Below, one piece after another: positions 22,129 to 31,509 of a stretch of DNA of 36,195 nucleotides. Origin of the DNA: Syntrophomonadaceae bacterium (GTDB taxonomy: Bacteria > Bacillota > Syntrophomonadia > Syntrophomonadales > Syntrophomonadaceae); contig JAHDSE010000070.1 in NCBI GenBank assembly GCA_018432955.1, positions 1 through 36,195 of the forward strand, read 5' to 3'. The translations under genes and the position numbers were made by a program. Each line of letters opens with the position of its first letter. The first letter of the stretch is position 1. The notes beneath the pieces were generated by a model. The model worked only from the letters and a program-made list of their open reading frames with translations, had not been told where the DNA came from and ran no database searches.

Positions 22129-23387
22129 TAAACTGCTTTTATAATCTACTGGCCTTGAGCTTGAGTCTTAGTCCCATAATTCTATTATTATTATGCCTGG
22201 GGCCAGTGCTGAACAAGCGATATTCTGCCCGCTGGCGCTACCTATTGTGGATAGTTGTTGCGATAAGATCGCTATTGCCGGTGTCCCTGGGTAACTATGT
22301 GCCTTTATCAATCCATGTACCTGTCCCGGTGTTAAGTGTAGCGGGTTCTTCCGCTGTGATTGATGATGGTGGGCAGTTGTCGGGAATAAGCACAGGCGGC
22401 TTAGCCGTGCCGGGTATTAATCTGATACAAATTTTCTTTGTGTTTTATTTGATTGGGGTTTTGGCTTATCTTGCTTATGAAGTATTAGCTTATCTTGGAT
22501 TCCGCCGAAACGTATTACGGTGGAGCAGAAGGCCATCAGACGATAAAATTGAAAACCTGCTGATGGAGCAAAAATATATGCTCAATATCAAACGAGATAT
22601 AGCGGTAAGAATTAGTAAAAAGGTATCGAGCCCAATGATAGTTGGAATGGTCAGGGTAACCCTGATACTACCGGCGGAATCATATCCACCGGCTGAATTA
22701 AGCATGATATTCAGGCACGAATTGGTTCACCATAAAAGGCATGATATTTGCTTCAAGCTTATTTTAATGCTTACTACCGCGATTCATTGGTTTAACCCCC
22801 TTGTTCATTTAATGGCAAGAGAAGCCATCAAGGATATGGAAAGATCATGTGATGATTATGTATTGAAGGGTGCCGATCTTGACAGTAAAAAACGCTACTG
22901 CGAACTCATTCTCAAGCTGGCGCTACAGGACAAGAATATTGCGGGGCCGGTTTTTTCAAGCGGCATCAGTAGCAGCAGGGAAGACCTTGAGTTGAGGATA
23001 AAAGGCATTTTTGAAAGTAAGAGGAAAAGGCGGGGAATTGCAAGTTTGACGATGATAGCAGTACTGCTGATGATGTCTGGACTAATTTTTAATATTGGCA
23101 GTGCAAAGCCATTGAATGCCCAGCCGCCCCAGAACCAGTCTGTCGAAAGATCTGTTGATGGTAAAAATGGAACGGGAGACTACAATACGGTTGATCAAAC
23201 CGGCGGTCAGGGGGAAAACCCCAGTAAACCAGGTTCAGAAGCTGCTCCCGTAAGAGCTGAGCAAAGTATCGCAATTGGAGAGAGCCGCCAGGAATATTAT
23301 ACCGATAAACAGGCGGAATCTCCGGCAGGCAATAGTGCGGAACTTGTAGTGATTGATCTGAATCAATTGGAAGAAGCCTTAGATTAA
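22125..23387 (+). CDS. blaR1: BlaR1/MecR1-type M56 membrane metalloprotease without a penicillin-sensing domain
   Basis: A 420-residue protein. Membrane segments occupy about residues 5-28, 36-55, 98-118 and 304-322. Between them lies the M56 peptidase with HELVH (H198-E199...H202) and the downstream acidic motif AIKDMERSCDDYVLKG, as in BlaR1. After the last membrane segment only about 95 disordered, Q/G/S/E-rich residues follow, where BlaR1 of staphylococci has a penicillin-binding-protein sensor. Thus it should not sense beta-lactams directly; its signal is unknown. ATGA-coupled to blaI and followed by two exported-protein genes. Confidence 0.9.
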   Translation: MINCFYNLLALSLSLSPIILLLLCLGPVLNKRYSARWRYLLWIVVAIRSLLPVSLGNYVPLSIHVPVPVLSVAGSSAVIDDGGQLSGISTGGLAVPGINLIQIFFVFYLIGVLAYLAYEVLAYLGFRRNVLRWSRRPSDDKIENLLMEQKYMLNIKRDIAVRISKKVSSPMIVGMVRVTLILPAESYPPAELSMIFRHELVHHKRHDICFKLILMLTTAIHWFNPLVHLMAREAIKDMERSCDDYVLKGADLDSKKRYCELILKLALQDKNIAGPVFSSGISSSREDLELRIKGIFESKRKRRGIASLTMIAVLLMMSGLIFNIGSAKPLNAQPPQNQSVERSVDGKNGTGDYNTVDQTGGQGENPSKPGSEAAPVRAEQSIAIGESRQEYYTDKQAESPAGNSAELVVIDLNQLEEALD

Positions 23388-23418
23388 AAGATAATAGGAG
23401 ACAGGAAGGTAGTTTTTT

Positions 23419-25017
23419 ATGTGCAGGAGTACTAAACATGCGATTATAATATTACTGTGTGTATGTGGGTTGATCCTGAGCGGGATGAGCAGCTTATGGA
23501 AGAATAACGGAATTGATACAGCTGCGGCTGATTGCGGGATATACTATGTGGAGGAGATCAGTCCTTTGGAAAACAGGTTTGTCAACCAGGTAGACGGATA
23601 TGGAATCTCCATACCCAAGGAAATGAGAGTAGTTGATATGAGTTTTCCGGGAATAAGGTCGATTTTAGAAGATGAGCACAGGAGAGTTGAGATATACAAA
23701 GAAATAACCGGGCAGCAGGGAGTGTCGACAGAGGCCTACATTAATTATTCGAATCGTTTTTTAACTAAGCAAAGCGACCATTTGCGAGTGCGTTCAGAGA
23801 AGCTGCTCTGGAAAGGAATGAAACTCAACGTTGCGCAGTGGTCACGCGAGAAATTGATTAAGTTAGACGATGATAAGAATTATTACGCGTGTATAGATAT
23901 TATGACAAATGATGCAGTATATACCTTCCTTTTCAAGTCCGACTTGCCTCTGGAGAACTGTGGGGGTTATATGGATATTATTAAAGACTTCTATACATTC
24001 ACACCAAGCCAAAAAGCTAATACTGCTCAGTTTAAACATGTGGAGAAGAGGAATTGGAATCTGGAAACTACCCGGGCGTTTGAAAAGTATTTTGCAGAGA
24101 ATAGCAAACTAAGCTGGGGGATTTTTGAACATTCAACATTGTTTCATATGGAAGATTTGCATAAACTAGAACAGAAAATAGACTATGATTTTCCGATAAT
24201 ATTATTATACTCACATGTGAAGTCAGAGTACGACCCGTGTATGGTAGGACAGGTACTGCAAAGGGCCTATGATGATGGGAAAATAGTGGAACTTACCCTG
24301 CAGACCAGCACTGTTGATGAAGGAGAGCATAATATGGTCTATGAAATCTTGAATGGAAAATATGACGGATTTTTAAAAGCATATGCCAAAGATGTGGTTG
24401 ATTTTGCTCATCCGGTATTATTCAGACCATTCAATGAGATGAACGGCGACTGGTGCGCTTATTCTTCTTATCATACCTCCCGGGATACGGATTTGTTTAA
24501 GGAACTCTATAAATACATATACAGTATTTTTGAAGATGCCGGAGCGGACAACGTGATTTGGGTTTGGAATCCCAATGAAAAATCTTTTCCCAATTTCAAA
24601 TGGAATAACGAGATTATGTACTATCCCGGTGACAAATATGTGGATGTGGTCGGGTTGACCGGATATAATACCGGTACTTATTATAAAGGGGAGACCTGGC
24701 GCAGTTTCACCCAAATATACGACCCTTTATATCAAAAAGCAATATCCCTATATGACAAACCGATGATGATTACCGAATTTGCCTGCAGCAGTATAGGTTT
24801 AGATAAGGAACAGTGGGTGGTTGATATGTTTAAAAACATCAGCCGTTATCCCAATATTAAAATAGCCATCTGGTGGAACGGCTGTGATTTTGATTCAGAG
24901 GGCAATATTGCCCGACCGTACTTTATGAATGAAAGCGAGGAACTTCTCGCTATATTCAAAGAGAATTTACAAGAATACAAGCAATCAATTAATGGGGAAA
25001 AAGAGGTGGTCAAATGA
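23419..25017 (+). CDS. Secreted or membrane-anchored GH26-family glycoside hydrolase
   Basis: A 532-residue protein. Residues 1-28 form a signal peptide or anchor (TKHAIIILLCVCGLILSG). Residues about 30-200 have no clear family but contain a compact alpha/beta region resembling PsbP-like domains (GYGISIPKEMRVVDMSFPGI). Residues about 215-520 match GH26 beta-mannanase: FGIFEH-type strand, LFRPFNEMNGDW with the acid/base Glu340, NVIWVWNPN, and MITEFAC with the nucleophile Glu453. Substrate is likely a beta-mannan or mixed beta-glucan, or a self-made exopolysaccharide. ATGA overlap couples it to the next gene. Its control by BlaI is inferred from the operon. Confidence 0.88.
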   Translation: MCRSTKHAIIILLCVCGLILSGMSSLWKNNGIDTAAADCGIYYVEEISPLENRFVNQVDGYGISIPKEMRVVDMSFPGIRSILEDEHRRVEIYKEITGQQGVSTEAYINYSNRFLTKQSDHLRVRSEKLLWKGMKLNVAQWSREKLIKLDDDKNYYACIDIMTNDAVYTFLFKSDLPLENCGGYMDIIKDFYTFTPSQKANTAQFKHVEKRNWNLETTRAFEKYFAENSKLSWGIFEHSTLFHMEDLHKLEQKIDYDFPIILLYSHVKSEYDPCMVGQVLQRAYDDGKIVELTLQTSTVDEGEHNMVYEILNGKYDGFLKAYAKDVVDFAHPVLFRPFNEMNGDWCAYSSYHTSRDTDLFKELYKYIYSIFEDAGADNVIWVWNPNEKSFPNFKWNNEIMYYPGDKYVDVVGLTGYNTGTYYKGETWRSFTQIYDPLYQKAISLYDKPMMITEFACSSIGLDKEQWVVDMFKNISRYPNIKIAIWWNGCDFDSEGNIARPYFMNESEELLAIFKENLQEYKQSINGEKEVVK

Positions 25018-26582
25018 GAAGAAGAACAGGGATATTATTGCTCATGATGATGCTGATTTATTTGCTGTTACCAGGAGAAACAGCCTTTGCTTCATCAAGC
25101 GTGAAAGTCACTTTGCCGGATTTTAAAGTAAGCCTGAATGGAATGGTCATTGAAAACAGCTATAGACAATATCCGTTAATAGTGTATAAAGGTATTAGCT
25201 ATTTTCCCATGACTTATTATGACAGCAGGTTCATGGGGCTGGAAAGCGTCTGGAACAGCGGGACAGGGCTTACAATAGTAAAAAGCGATGTTAACTGGGA
25301 ATACTGCCAGCATGAAAGCTCAGTCAAGAACAATAATGTTTATACGGCCCGGGTAGCTCCGTTCAAGATCACCGTCAACGGGAAGGGAATTGATAACAGC
25401 AGTGAAGAGTATCCGCTGCTGCTATTCAGGAATGTTACTTATTTCCCGCTGACCTGGAGATTTGCTGTTGACGAGTTCGGCTGGGAATATTCCTTTGACG
25501 AAAATAACGGTTTGCTGGTAAATTCATCTGCCGGCAGTGCCGCTGCCGGGCAGTTGACACTTCCTATTGTCGACCGTGAAATCGGGGGCAAAGGCGCGTT
25601 TACAATGGCCGGCGACTATTTTTATTATGAAGGAGCCGGCGGCAAGATATACCAGGTGCCGGTATCCAATCCTTCCGAGAGCAGAGAAGTCTACCAGTTG
25701 CCTTTAAATTATTCTGCTTATTTTGACTGTACTTATGTTTTATCATCTCTGCAGACCGACAACGGGAAAGCCATCCTGAAATATCATACCGGCGGAGCCA
25801 CAATGGGTTCCGACCATCTTGTCTGGCTCAGGGAGGACGGGTCAAGCCTGGTAATTGACAACGGCTATTCAGCTTTGAAGATATATGATAAGTATACCAT
25901 CCGGGTTGCTCATGGATGTCCCGCATATCCCAACAATTTGCAGCTAAAAGAGACAGGGACAAGTGAGTATGTGAATGTGGGCGACCCGGATACTTGTTTC
26001 GGATTTTTCATTGTAAGCGAAGGTGAAGGGAAGTCAGCAAGAACCAGTCATGATCTATATTTAATTGATGATGAAATATATGTACTGGGCTATTCTGATC
26101 ATTATAATAACGATAATCCTGCAAATACGACCGGCATTTACAGGGTCAATATCAACAGCAATGAAACTGTCAGACTGTGCCCCGAAGAAGCGGCGGATTT
26201 TAAAATAATTGATGAACAGATATATTTTACTGACCGCCATCAGCACCTTTACCGGGTTCCCCTTGGCGGAGGCCAGGCGGAATTGCTGCTTGATAAAGCG
26301 GTAGGATTGTATGAGGTTTTGCGGGGGAAAGTATATTACTCATTAGTGGAGGACAATCAGCTTTATACAATTGGCAGTGAAGATGCAATCAATCCGGGAG
26401 GCAAACTTAATAAACTCGAAGTGCAAAACGGTTATCTGCTGGCCATTTTTGATAAAGAAAGTGAGTCGCTTTATAAAATGATGATTATAAACAGTGAAGG
26501 CAAAGTACTTTATAAGACTATTGAAGATGTTTTGCTGGTGCGCATTGAAAACGGCAAGGTAGTTTTTGTTAAAGACAACTAG
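25014..26582 (+). CDS. Exported protein with copper-amine-oxidase-like repeats and a DUF5050 beta-propeller
   Basis: A 522-residue exported protein. Signal peptide 1-27 (TAFAS). Two repeats of about 75 residues follow, each of the copper-amine-oxidase N-terminal type without the oxidase: FKVSLNGMVIENSYRQYPLI with FPMTYYDSRFMG, and FKITVNGKGIDNSSEEYPLL with FPLTWRFAVDEFG. From about residue 195 to the end are beta-propeller strands like DUF5050 (KGAFTMAGDYFYYEGAGGKI, LYLIDDEIYVLGYSD, IYFTDRHQHLYRVPLGGGQA). Such proteins decorate the surface of Clostridia; no catalytic site is evident. It is the last gene of the blaI operon. Confidence 0.85.
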   Translation: MRRRTGILLLMMMLIYLLLPGETAFASSSVKVTLPDFKVSLNGMVIENSYRQYPLIVYKGISYFPMTYYDSRFMGLESVWNSGTGLTIVKSDVNWEYCQHESSVKNNNVYTARVAPFKITVNGKGIDNSSEEYPLLLFRNVTYFPLTWRFAVDEFGWEYSFDENNGLLVNSSAGSAAAGQLTLPIVDREIGGKGAFTMAGDYFYYEGAGGKIYQVPVSNPSESREVYQLPLNYSAYFDCTYVLSSLQTDNGKAILKYHTGGATMGSDHLVWLREDGSSLVIDNGYSALKIYDKYTIRVAHGCPAYPNNLQLKETGTSEYVNVGDPDTCFGFFIVSEGEGKSARTSHDLYLIDDEIYVLGYSDHYNNDNPANTTGIYRVNINSNETVRLCPEEAADFKIIDEQIYFTDRHQHLYRVPLGGGQAELLLDKAVGLYEVLRGKVYYSLVEDNQLYTIGSEDAINPGGKLNKLEVQNGYLLAIFDKESESLYKMMIINSEGKVLYKTIEDVLLVRIENGKVVFVKDN

Positions 26583-26620
26583 ACTGAAAGCATGTTCAGA
26601 ACCTTAATTAGCCGGGATAT

Positions 26621-26668
26621 TGCTGATCTTTCAGACAACTACCTTGAGGGAGTGCTGAAAGACCAGCA
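26621..26668 (+). terminator. Imperfect inverted repeat after the blaI operon
   Basis: TGCTGATCTTTCAG (26621-26634) and CTGAAAGACCAGCA (26655-26668) pair over 14 positions with one mismatch, around a 20-base loop. No T run follows; it lies between convergent genes. Terminator function is uncertain. Confidence 0.4.
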
Positions 26669-26682
26669 GAAAAACCCCCGTT

Positions 26683-27447
26683 CTATTTATTTGTCCCGGT
26701 ATAGATTAGAATGGCATCTCTCAGGAACTCGGCTCCACCTGCCTGCTTCTCGTTATAAAAGGCAGCAAATCTCTCATCGGCCACGTACATCTGTGCCAGG
26801 CCGGCATGTGCCTCTTTACTGTAGCTGTCCCAGGTATAAATAAGCCATTGGCGGTGTAGATCCGCGGTCATCTGGGCAAGCTCACCGGCTGGATCGCCAG
26901 TAGCAACGGCTTTTTTCAGGCTTTCAATCACTCTAAGCCCCAGTTCTTCCCATTTGGCATATTGCTTTTCGTTCATTCCCATAAGCCTCTCATTGGACTG
27001 ATTGATTTTCTCATCTCCATATTTTGCCCGTATTTCTTTGCCATAGGTTTTCTCATTATCGTCAATCAGTTTTTGCTTGAAGCCGGCAAACTTTTCTTTA
27101 TCAGTCATAGTAATGCTCCCTTCGTTAACAGCTATGGTCTTATTAACATTGGCAATCAATAAATCCAGCTGCGCTCTTTTTTCGAGGAGTTTCTCACGGT
27201 GTTCTTTCAGTGCCCTTAATTCATCAAAAGATGGTGTGTTTATGATGTCTTTGATCCGCTCCAGGCTCAAACCCAGCTCTCTGAAAAAAAGAATCTGCTG
27301 CAGTCTGTCTACTTCAGCCTGAGCATATATTCGGTATCCCGATGAACTGATTCTTGCCGGCTTAAGAATTCCTATTTCATCATAATACCGAAGTGTTCTG
27401 CTGCTGATGCCTGCCAGGCGGGCCAATTTTTGTACTGTATATTCCAC
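26683..27447 (-). CDS. MerR-family regulator with TipAS antibiotic-recognition domain
   Basis: A 254-residue protein. Residues 1-70 are a MerR winged helix (YTVQKLARLAGISSRTLRYY, DEIGILKPARISSSGYRIY), residues about 75-110 the dimerisation coiled coil, and about 115-254 a TipAS domain (DKEKFAGFKQKLIDDNEKTY, GMNEKQYAKWEELG, HRQWLIYTWDSYSKEAHAGL, FAAFYNEKQAGGAEFLRDAI). TipAL-type activators bind thiopeptides or other bulky compounds and turn on efflux and their own gene. Minus-strand GTG/ATG choice is clear: GAGGAGGCGAGAGGGTGGA precedes the start at 27447. The promoter at 27470-27500 fits self-activation. Confidence 0.93.
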   Translation of the reverse strand: MEYTVQKLARLAGISSRTLRYYDEIGILKPARISSSGYRIYAQAEVDRLQQILFFRELGLSLERIKDIINTPSFDELRALKEHREKLLEKRAQLDLLIANVNKTIAVNEGSITMTDKEKFAGFKQKLIDDNEKTYGKEIRAKYGDEKINQSNERLMGMNEKQYAKWEELGLRVIESLKKAVATGDPAGELAQMTADLHRQWLIYTWDSYSKEAHAGLAQMYVADERFAAFYNEKQAGGAEFLRDAILIYTGTNK

Positions 27448-27469
27448 CCTCTCGCCTCCTCATAAGAAG

Positions 27470-27500
27470 ACTATAAACCTTTACGCAACGTCAAGGTCAA
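27470..27500 (-). promoter_or_regulatory. MerR-type promoter with 19-bp spacer and internal dyad
   Basis: On the minus strand TTGACC (27500-27495), a 19-base spacer and TATAGT (27475-27470). The spacer holds the dyad CCTTGACG-TTG-CGTAAAGG, with one mismatched position. The over-long spacer and dyad are the classic MerR arrangement, so the adjacent regulator probably activates its own transcription here. Confidence 0.85.
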
Positions 27501-27712
27501 TATCTATTTTAAAACAAATTATAACAACTATATCGCAATTCGTCTTAAACGTGTTTCCAATCCTTATCCCACCTTAAGCGTAAGTATATACCCTGACCCA
27601 GGGCAGGAGTCAAAAGTTTTTTAAAGTAACAGGATAAATATCAGCTTGATTAATGCAGGTGATCGTTGTAGCTTATACATAAAGTAAAAATAGGCAAATT
27701 AGCGGATAGGGA

Positions 27713-29521
27713 TTAATGTGTTAATAAGTCTATGCCGACCATTTTCATCAGGTACCTGGCATTAGTAGTTTTACAGCGTCCTGGCCGGAGTATATAGTCA
27801 AAAATTATTTCATTTCCTGAATAGCTTTCCGTAAAATGATAGTTTTTTATCCGGCCGCTTTTGTCGTTTTCCAGATCACAGAGTGCCAGGTCATGGGTAG
27901 ATGTAAGACCTATAATCCAGGGCTTGTTTAGATTCATGAGAACATTCCTGGCACCTTCCAGCCTGTCCTGGGAATTGGTCCCCCTGAAAACTTCATCGAT
28001 TAAAAATATCATGGGTTTTTCTTTGTGAGAATTATCGATAATCATCTTGATGCGCAACAACTCGGCATAAAAGGTTGATATTCCACTGTTCAGGTCGTCA
28101 CTTATTCTCATTGAGGTGAAAATATCCATAATAGAGCAGGAAAATTCCCTCGCACACACCGGGGCACCTGCATAAGCCAGGACCAGATTTATTCCTATGG
28201 TTCTTAGGAGGGTTGTCTTTCCCGACATGTTGGACCCGGAAACTATAAATAGCTGCTCCTTGATTTCCAGGCTGTTTACAACTCTATCTTTTTCATTGAT
28301 TAAGGGATGTCCCAAGTCTTCAGCTGCAACAAACAACTGCTCAGTTTCAAAGCCGGGATAACACCACTGAGGGTTTAGCTGGGAAATTAGAGCCATACTG
28401 GATAAAGCTTCAAACATACCGATAGTTTGAAGCCATTTTCTTAATGAAGCTCCCGATTTTTTCTGCCATTTTTCCAATGCGAATATGCAGTGGAAATCCC
28501 AAAAAAGTATATTGTTGATAAGAACATGAACAAGGGGATTAAATCGGAAAGCAACCGCTCCAACTATTTTATCCAGGTGTTTTATTTGTTGTGATGCGGA
28601 TTCTCCCTTGTTAAAGAGAGCTGATTTTAATCCCAGGAGGTAATCATCAGCAAATTCTTGCTTTTCCACAACTGCCAGCAAACGTTGATAGATCTCAATC
28701 CAGGTCTTGTAGGTATAGACATTGCTCAGTATGGTATTTACTTTGCGGTATCCAAGAAAATTAATAAGCAGTTGTATCATTAAGAATGATGAGGGGATAT
28801 AAAGGGAATACAATCGGCCGAAATACCATACGAGGAATGATGATATAGTTATGAATGGTAAGAGATAAAATATGTATTTAAGCCATGTCCATTTAAACAA
28901 GCTTGCCCCGTTTTCTGCGTAGCTCAATAGCTTTTCCGGACTTTTACTAAAATCCCTACTGTCCATAGCTTCACATTGCAGATCCTGACAAAAGTCCAAT
29001 TCTGATGACAGCTCTTTTATGGCCTCTTGTCTTTTTTTTATGTTCTCTATGTCCTTGTCAGGGTTTGCCAACAATTGCTCAAGCAATTTTCTGCCATGAT
29101 AGGTGTGGGCTGTGTTTATCCATTGAAAAAGAGATGCCGGTCCGAAAATATCCAGATCATTGATATAGCCGTGATGCGGATTTGCATATTCATGGCCGTC
29201 ATCGGGAAAACCAGTCCAATCCCCGTTGACTCTTTGCAGACATTTTTGATTGATTTCCGCCATCTTGTGATAGCGATTGGCTTCATTAATGGCTCTGTCA
29301 TGTTTGACTATTAAAATTATGAATAGCAAGACTGAAATACTCAATATAGCATATCCATATACTTTGCCGGCATAAATAAAAGCCAGAACAATCAAGGAAG
29401 CGGCAGCCAGGAAGAACAAGAATCGCAGATTGCTTAATTTATCAGCATAGCTATCCATTTTTTCTTTTCTGGCAATATATCGCTGAAAGCGGTTGGTGAA
29501 TTGCTTGGTTGTGTCATTCAT
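27713..29521 (-). CDS. Membrane-anchored MutS-like ATPase
   Basis: A 602-residue protein. Two hydrophobic hairpins (about 32-70 and 215-255) predict membrane anchoring; between and after them lie helical lever-like regions. The C-terminal ATPase is MutS-type: Walker A GSNMSGKTTLLRT (about 425-437), SxxStFxxEL-like GISTFYAELLRIK, Walker B MIFLIDE, the GTNSQDR loop and the TSTHD H-motif. It lacks the mismatch-recognition domain, so it is not a canonical repair MutS; similar membrane MutS-family proteins occur in Firmicutes and Bacteroidetes with unknown function. Monocistronic on the minus strand. Confidence 0.9.
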   Translation of the reverse strand: MNDTTKQFTNRFQRYIARKEKMDSYADKLSNLRFLFFLAAASLIVLAFIYAGKVYGYAILSISVLLFIILIVKHDRAINEANRYHKMAEINQKCLQRVNGDWTGFPDDGHEYANPHHGYINDLDIFGPASLFQWINTAHTYHGRKLLEQLLANPDKDIENIKKRQEAIKELSSELDFCQDLQCEAMDSRDFSKSPEKLLSYAENGASLFKWTWLKYIFYLLPFITISSFLVWYFGRLYSLYIPSSFLMIQLLINFLGYRKVNTILSNVYTYKTWIEIYQRLLAVVEKQEFADDYLLGLKSALFNKGESASQQIKHLDKIVGAVAFRFNPLVHVLINNILFWDFHCIFALEKWQKKSGASLRKWLQTIGMFEALSSMALISQLNPQWCYPGFETEQLFVAAEDLGHPLINEKDRVVNSLEIKEQLFIVSGSNMSGKTTLLRTIGINLVLAYAGAPVCAREFSCSIMDIFTSMRISDDLNSGISTFYAELLRIKMIIDNSHKEKPMIFLIDEVFRGTNSQDRLEGARNVLMNLNKPWIIGLTSTHDLALCDLENDKSGRIKNYHFTESYSGNEIIFDYILRPGRCKTTNARYLMKMVGIDLLTH

Positions 29522-29816
29522 CTTCGGTCATATCCTCTATAGATAATATTATTCAATTATACACTATATTTTACAGTTATCTTTAAAAGTGATGGGAAAG
29601 CTGCAATTAATGGAATCCAACGTCTTAATAATAAGCACATTTTAATTATTGCAGGGGTTTTTTGAGAGTAAATATTTCAGTTTGCCATACAGGTGCTTTC
29701 CCATCTTGCGATAAAATATCTGGTTTTATGGAGGATGATGTATTAAAATGATTGGCAGATAATCATGAAGGATGCCGGACTTTATGTAAATTGTAAAAAG
29801 ATTAGGAGAGAACAAG
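29522..29816 (+). other. Divergent intergenic region, mutS-like versus importer operon
   Basis: No gene is supported. A TATAAT on the minus strand (29561-29556) is a likely -10 of the mutS-like gene. Nothing resembling a TPP, FMN or SAM riboswitch is visible upstream of the importer genes. Confidence 0.4.
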
Positions 29817-30755
29817 ATGAAAAAGATTTTGGTTTGTTTACTAATTGCTATTAGCAGTATGGCTTTTATAGGCTGTGGACAGAACGAGAAGGTCTCAATG
29901 CCGGAAAAGATTATCAATATCGGGGTTATGCCTGATGTTGAATCCATACCGTTGATTATAGCGGAGAAAAACGGCTATTTTAGAAAAGAGGGAGTCAAGG
30001 TTAATATAGAACATTTCAAGAGTGCCCGGGACAGGGACAGTGCTTTGCAGAGCGGGGAATTGGATGGTGCTGTATCCGATATTCTGGCTGTGGTCTTTGC
30101 CAATGAGGGAGGAATAAATCTTAAGATAATTTGCAAAAATGATGGAAATATCAAACTGCTGGCCGGACAGGCTTCGGATATTGATTCCATGGAGGATCTT
30201 AAAGGCAAAAGTATTGGCATGTCAAGCAATACTATAATGGAATATACTACTGATAAAATGCTGGAAGCTGCCCGGATTGACTTTGAGGTCATCAATAAGG
30301 TTGCTATTCCGCAGATACCCACTCGCTTGGAAATGCTTCAGGGGGGGAAGGTTGATGCTATTATTTTACCCGAACCTCTGGCCGGTCTGGCGGTAAAAAA
30401 TGGGGCCAGGGTATTGCACTGTACGGATCAGATGGCAAAGAAGGCCGGGGTCATAGCTTTTACGTCCAAAAGCCTGCAGGAGAGTCCAGAAGAGATCAAA
30501 GCGGTTTTCCAGGCGTATAATGAAGCCGTAGATTATCTGCAAAAAGCCCCTGTGGCCGACTACATTGATTTCATTATAGAAGAACAGGGATTCCCCGAGG
30601 GACTCAAAGAATCCATAGAACTCCCGCAGTACACTGAAGCCAAACTGCCGGAGGAAGAAATTGTCGCCGATGTTGTTCGCTGGATGAAAGATAAAGAGCT
30701 CATAAAAGGAAGCTATGAGTATAATGATCTGGTCGAAGAAATAATTATGAGGTAA
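29817..30755 (+). CDS. ABC importer substrate-binding lipoprotein (SsuA/TauA/NMT1 type)
   Basis: A 312-residue lipoprotein with lipobox FIGC (Cys20). The mature part is an NMT1/SsuA-like binding protein: INIGVMPDVESIPLIIAEKN, GYFRKEGVKVNIEHFKSARD, SGELDGAVSDILAV, DLKGKSIGMSSNTIMEYTTD and GGKVDAIILPEPLAGLAVKN. These importers take up sulfonates, nitrate, thiamine precursors or related small anions and amines; the ligand cannot be told from sequence. AGGAGAG precedes ATG 29817. It heads a three-gene operon with its ATPase and permease; a PLASMID-type ThiY/SsuA split is not possible here. Confidence 0.9.
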   Translation: MKKILVCLLIAISSMAFIGCGQNEKVSMPEKIINIGVMPDVESIPLIIAEKNGYFRKEGVKVNIEHFKSARDRDSALQSGELDGAVSDILAVVFANEGGINLKIICKNDGNIKLLAGQASDIDSMEDLKGKSIGMSSNTIMEYTTDKMLEAARIDFEVINKVAIPQIPTRLEMLQGGKVDAIILPEPLAGLAVKNGARVLHCTDQMAKKAGVIAFTSKSLQESPEEIKAVFQAYNEAVDYLQKAPVADYIDFIIEEQGFPEGLKESIELPQYTEAKLPEEEIVADVVRWMKDKELIKGSYEYNDLVEEIIMR

Positions 30756-30762
30756 TGATTGA

Positions 30763-31503
30763 GTGATTGAAATCAAGGATCTTTCAGTGAAATACCAGGG
30801 GAAAAATCAAGAAATCCTGGCCCTCGACAGATTAAATATTGATATCAATAGTGGTGATATTTATACCTTTATTGGACCATCAGGCTGTGGTAAATCAACA
30901 TTTCTCTATGTTTTATCAGGTATACTGAAAGATTATGCGGGGAATGTCCTGGTGGATGGCCGGGATATCAATCCCAAAACACAGCGCATAGGGCTGATAC
31001 TTCAGAACTATGGGCTTTTACCCTGGAAAAATATCTATAAAAATATAATGCTGGGGATTAAAATAAAAGACCGTGAGAAGGTTCTGGATGAATACGGCAT
31101 TTATATTTTAAAAAAATTAGGTATTGAGACACTTTTGAACAGGTACCCCAAAGAACTGAGCGGAGGGCAACAGCAGAGGGTTGCTATTGCCCGGGCTTTC
31201 ATATTGAAGCCTGATTTGTTATTGATGGATGAGCCATTTTCTGCCCTGGATGCGATTACCCGGGAGGAAATGCAGGAACTCTTTTTGAATATCTGGAAAG
31301 AGAACAGCGTGACTACGGTTTTTATTACTCACAGTGTGGATGAAGCCCTCTATCTGGGCAGCAAAATCGTGGTTTTTTCACCGTCTCCGGGAAGGATACT
31401 GGAAGTTTTGGAAAACCCTTGTTTTCAAGCTGACAATTTGCGATATAGAGACGAGTATTATGATATGTCAATGAAGTTGAGAAAAACATTGGATAAAGGA
31501 TGA
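30763..31503 (+). CDS. ABC importer ATP-binding protein (SsuB/TauB type)
   Basis: A 246-residue ATPase with all motifs: Walker A GPSGCGKST, Q-loop LILQNYGLLPWKN, signature LSGGQQQRVAIARAF, Walker B LLLMDEPFSALD and switch ITHSVDEA. The Q-loop and ALD-A-x-T-R-E-E-M spacing are typical of nitrate/sulfonate/taurine importers. Start GTG 30763 uses GAGGT at 30749-30753. It lies 7 bases after the binding-protein stop and 6 bases before the permease. Confidence 0.95.
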   Translation: MIEIKDLSVKYQGKNQEILALDRLNIDINSGDIYTFIGPSGCGKSTFLYVLSGILKDYAGNVLVDGRDINPKTQRIGLILQNYGLLPWKNIYKNIMLGIKIKDREKVLDEYGIYILKKLGIETLLNRYPKELSGGQQQRVAIARAFILKPDLLLMDEPFSALDAITREEMQELFLNIWKENSVTTVFITHSVDEALYLGSKIVVFSPSPGRILEVLENPCFQADNLRYRDEYYDMSMKLRKTLDKG

Positions 31504-31509
31504 TAAAAC

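Noticed and set aside
26592-26843. 83-codon plus-strand frame after the DUF5050 gene
   Set aside because: Most of it is antisense to the MerR gene and no domain or ribosome site is present.
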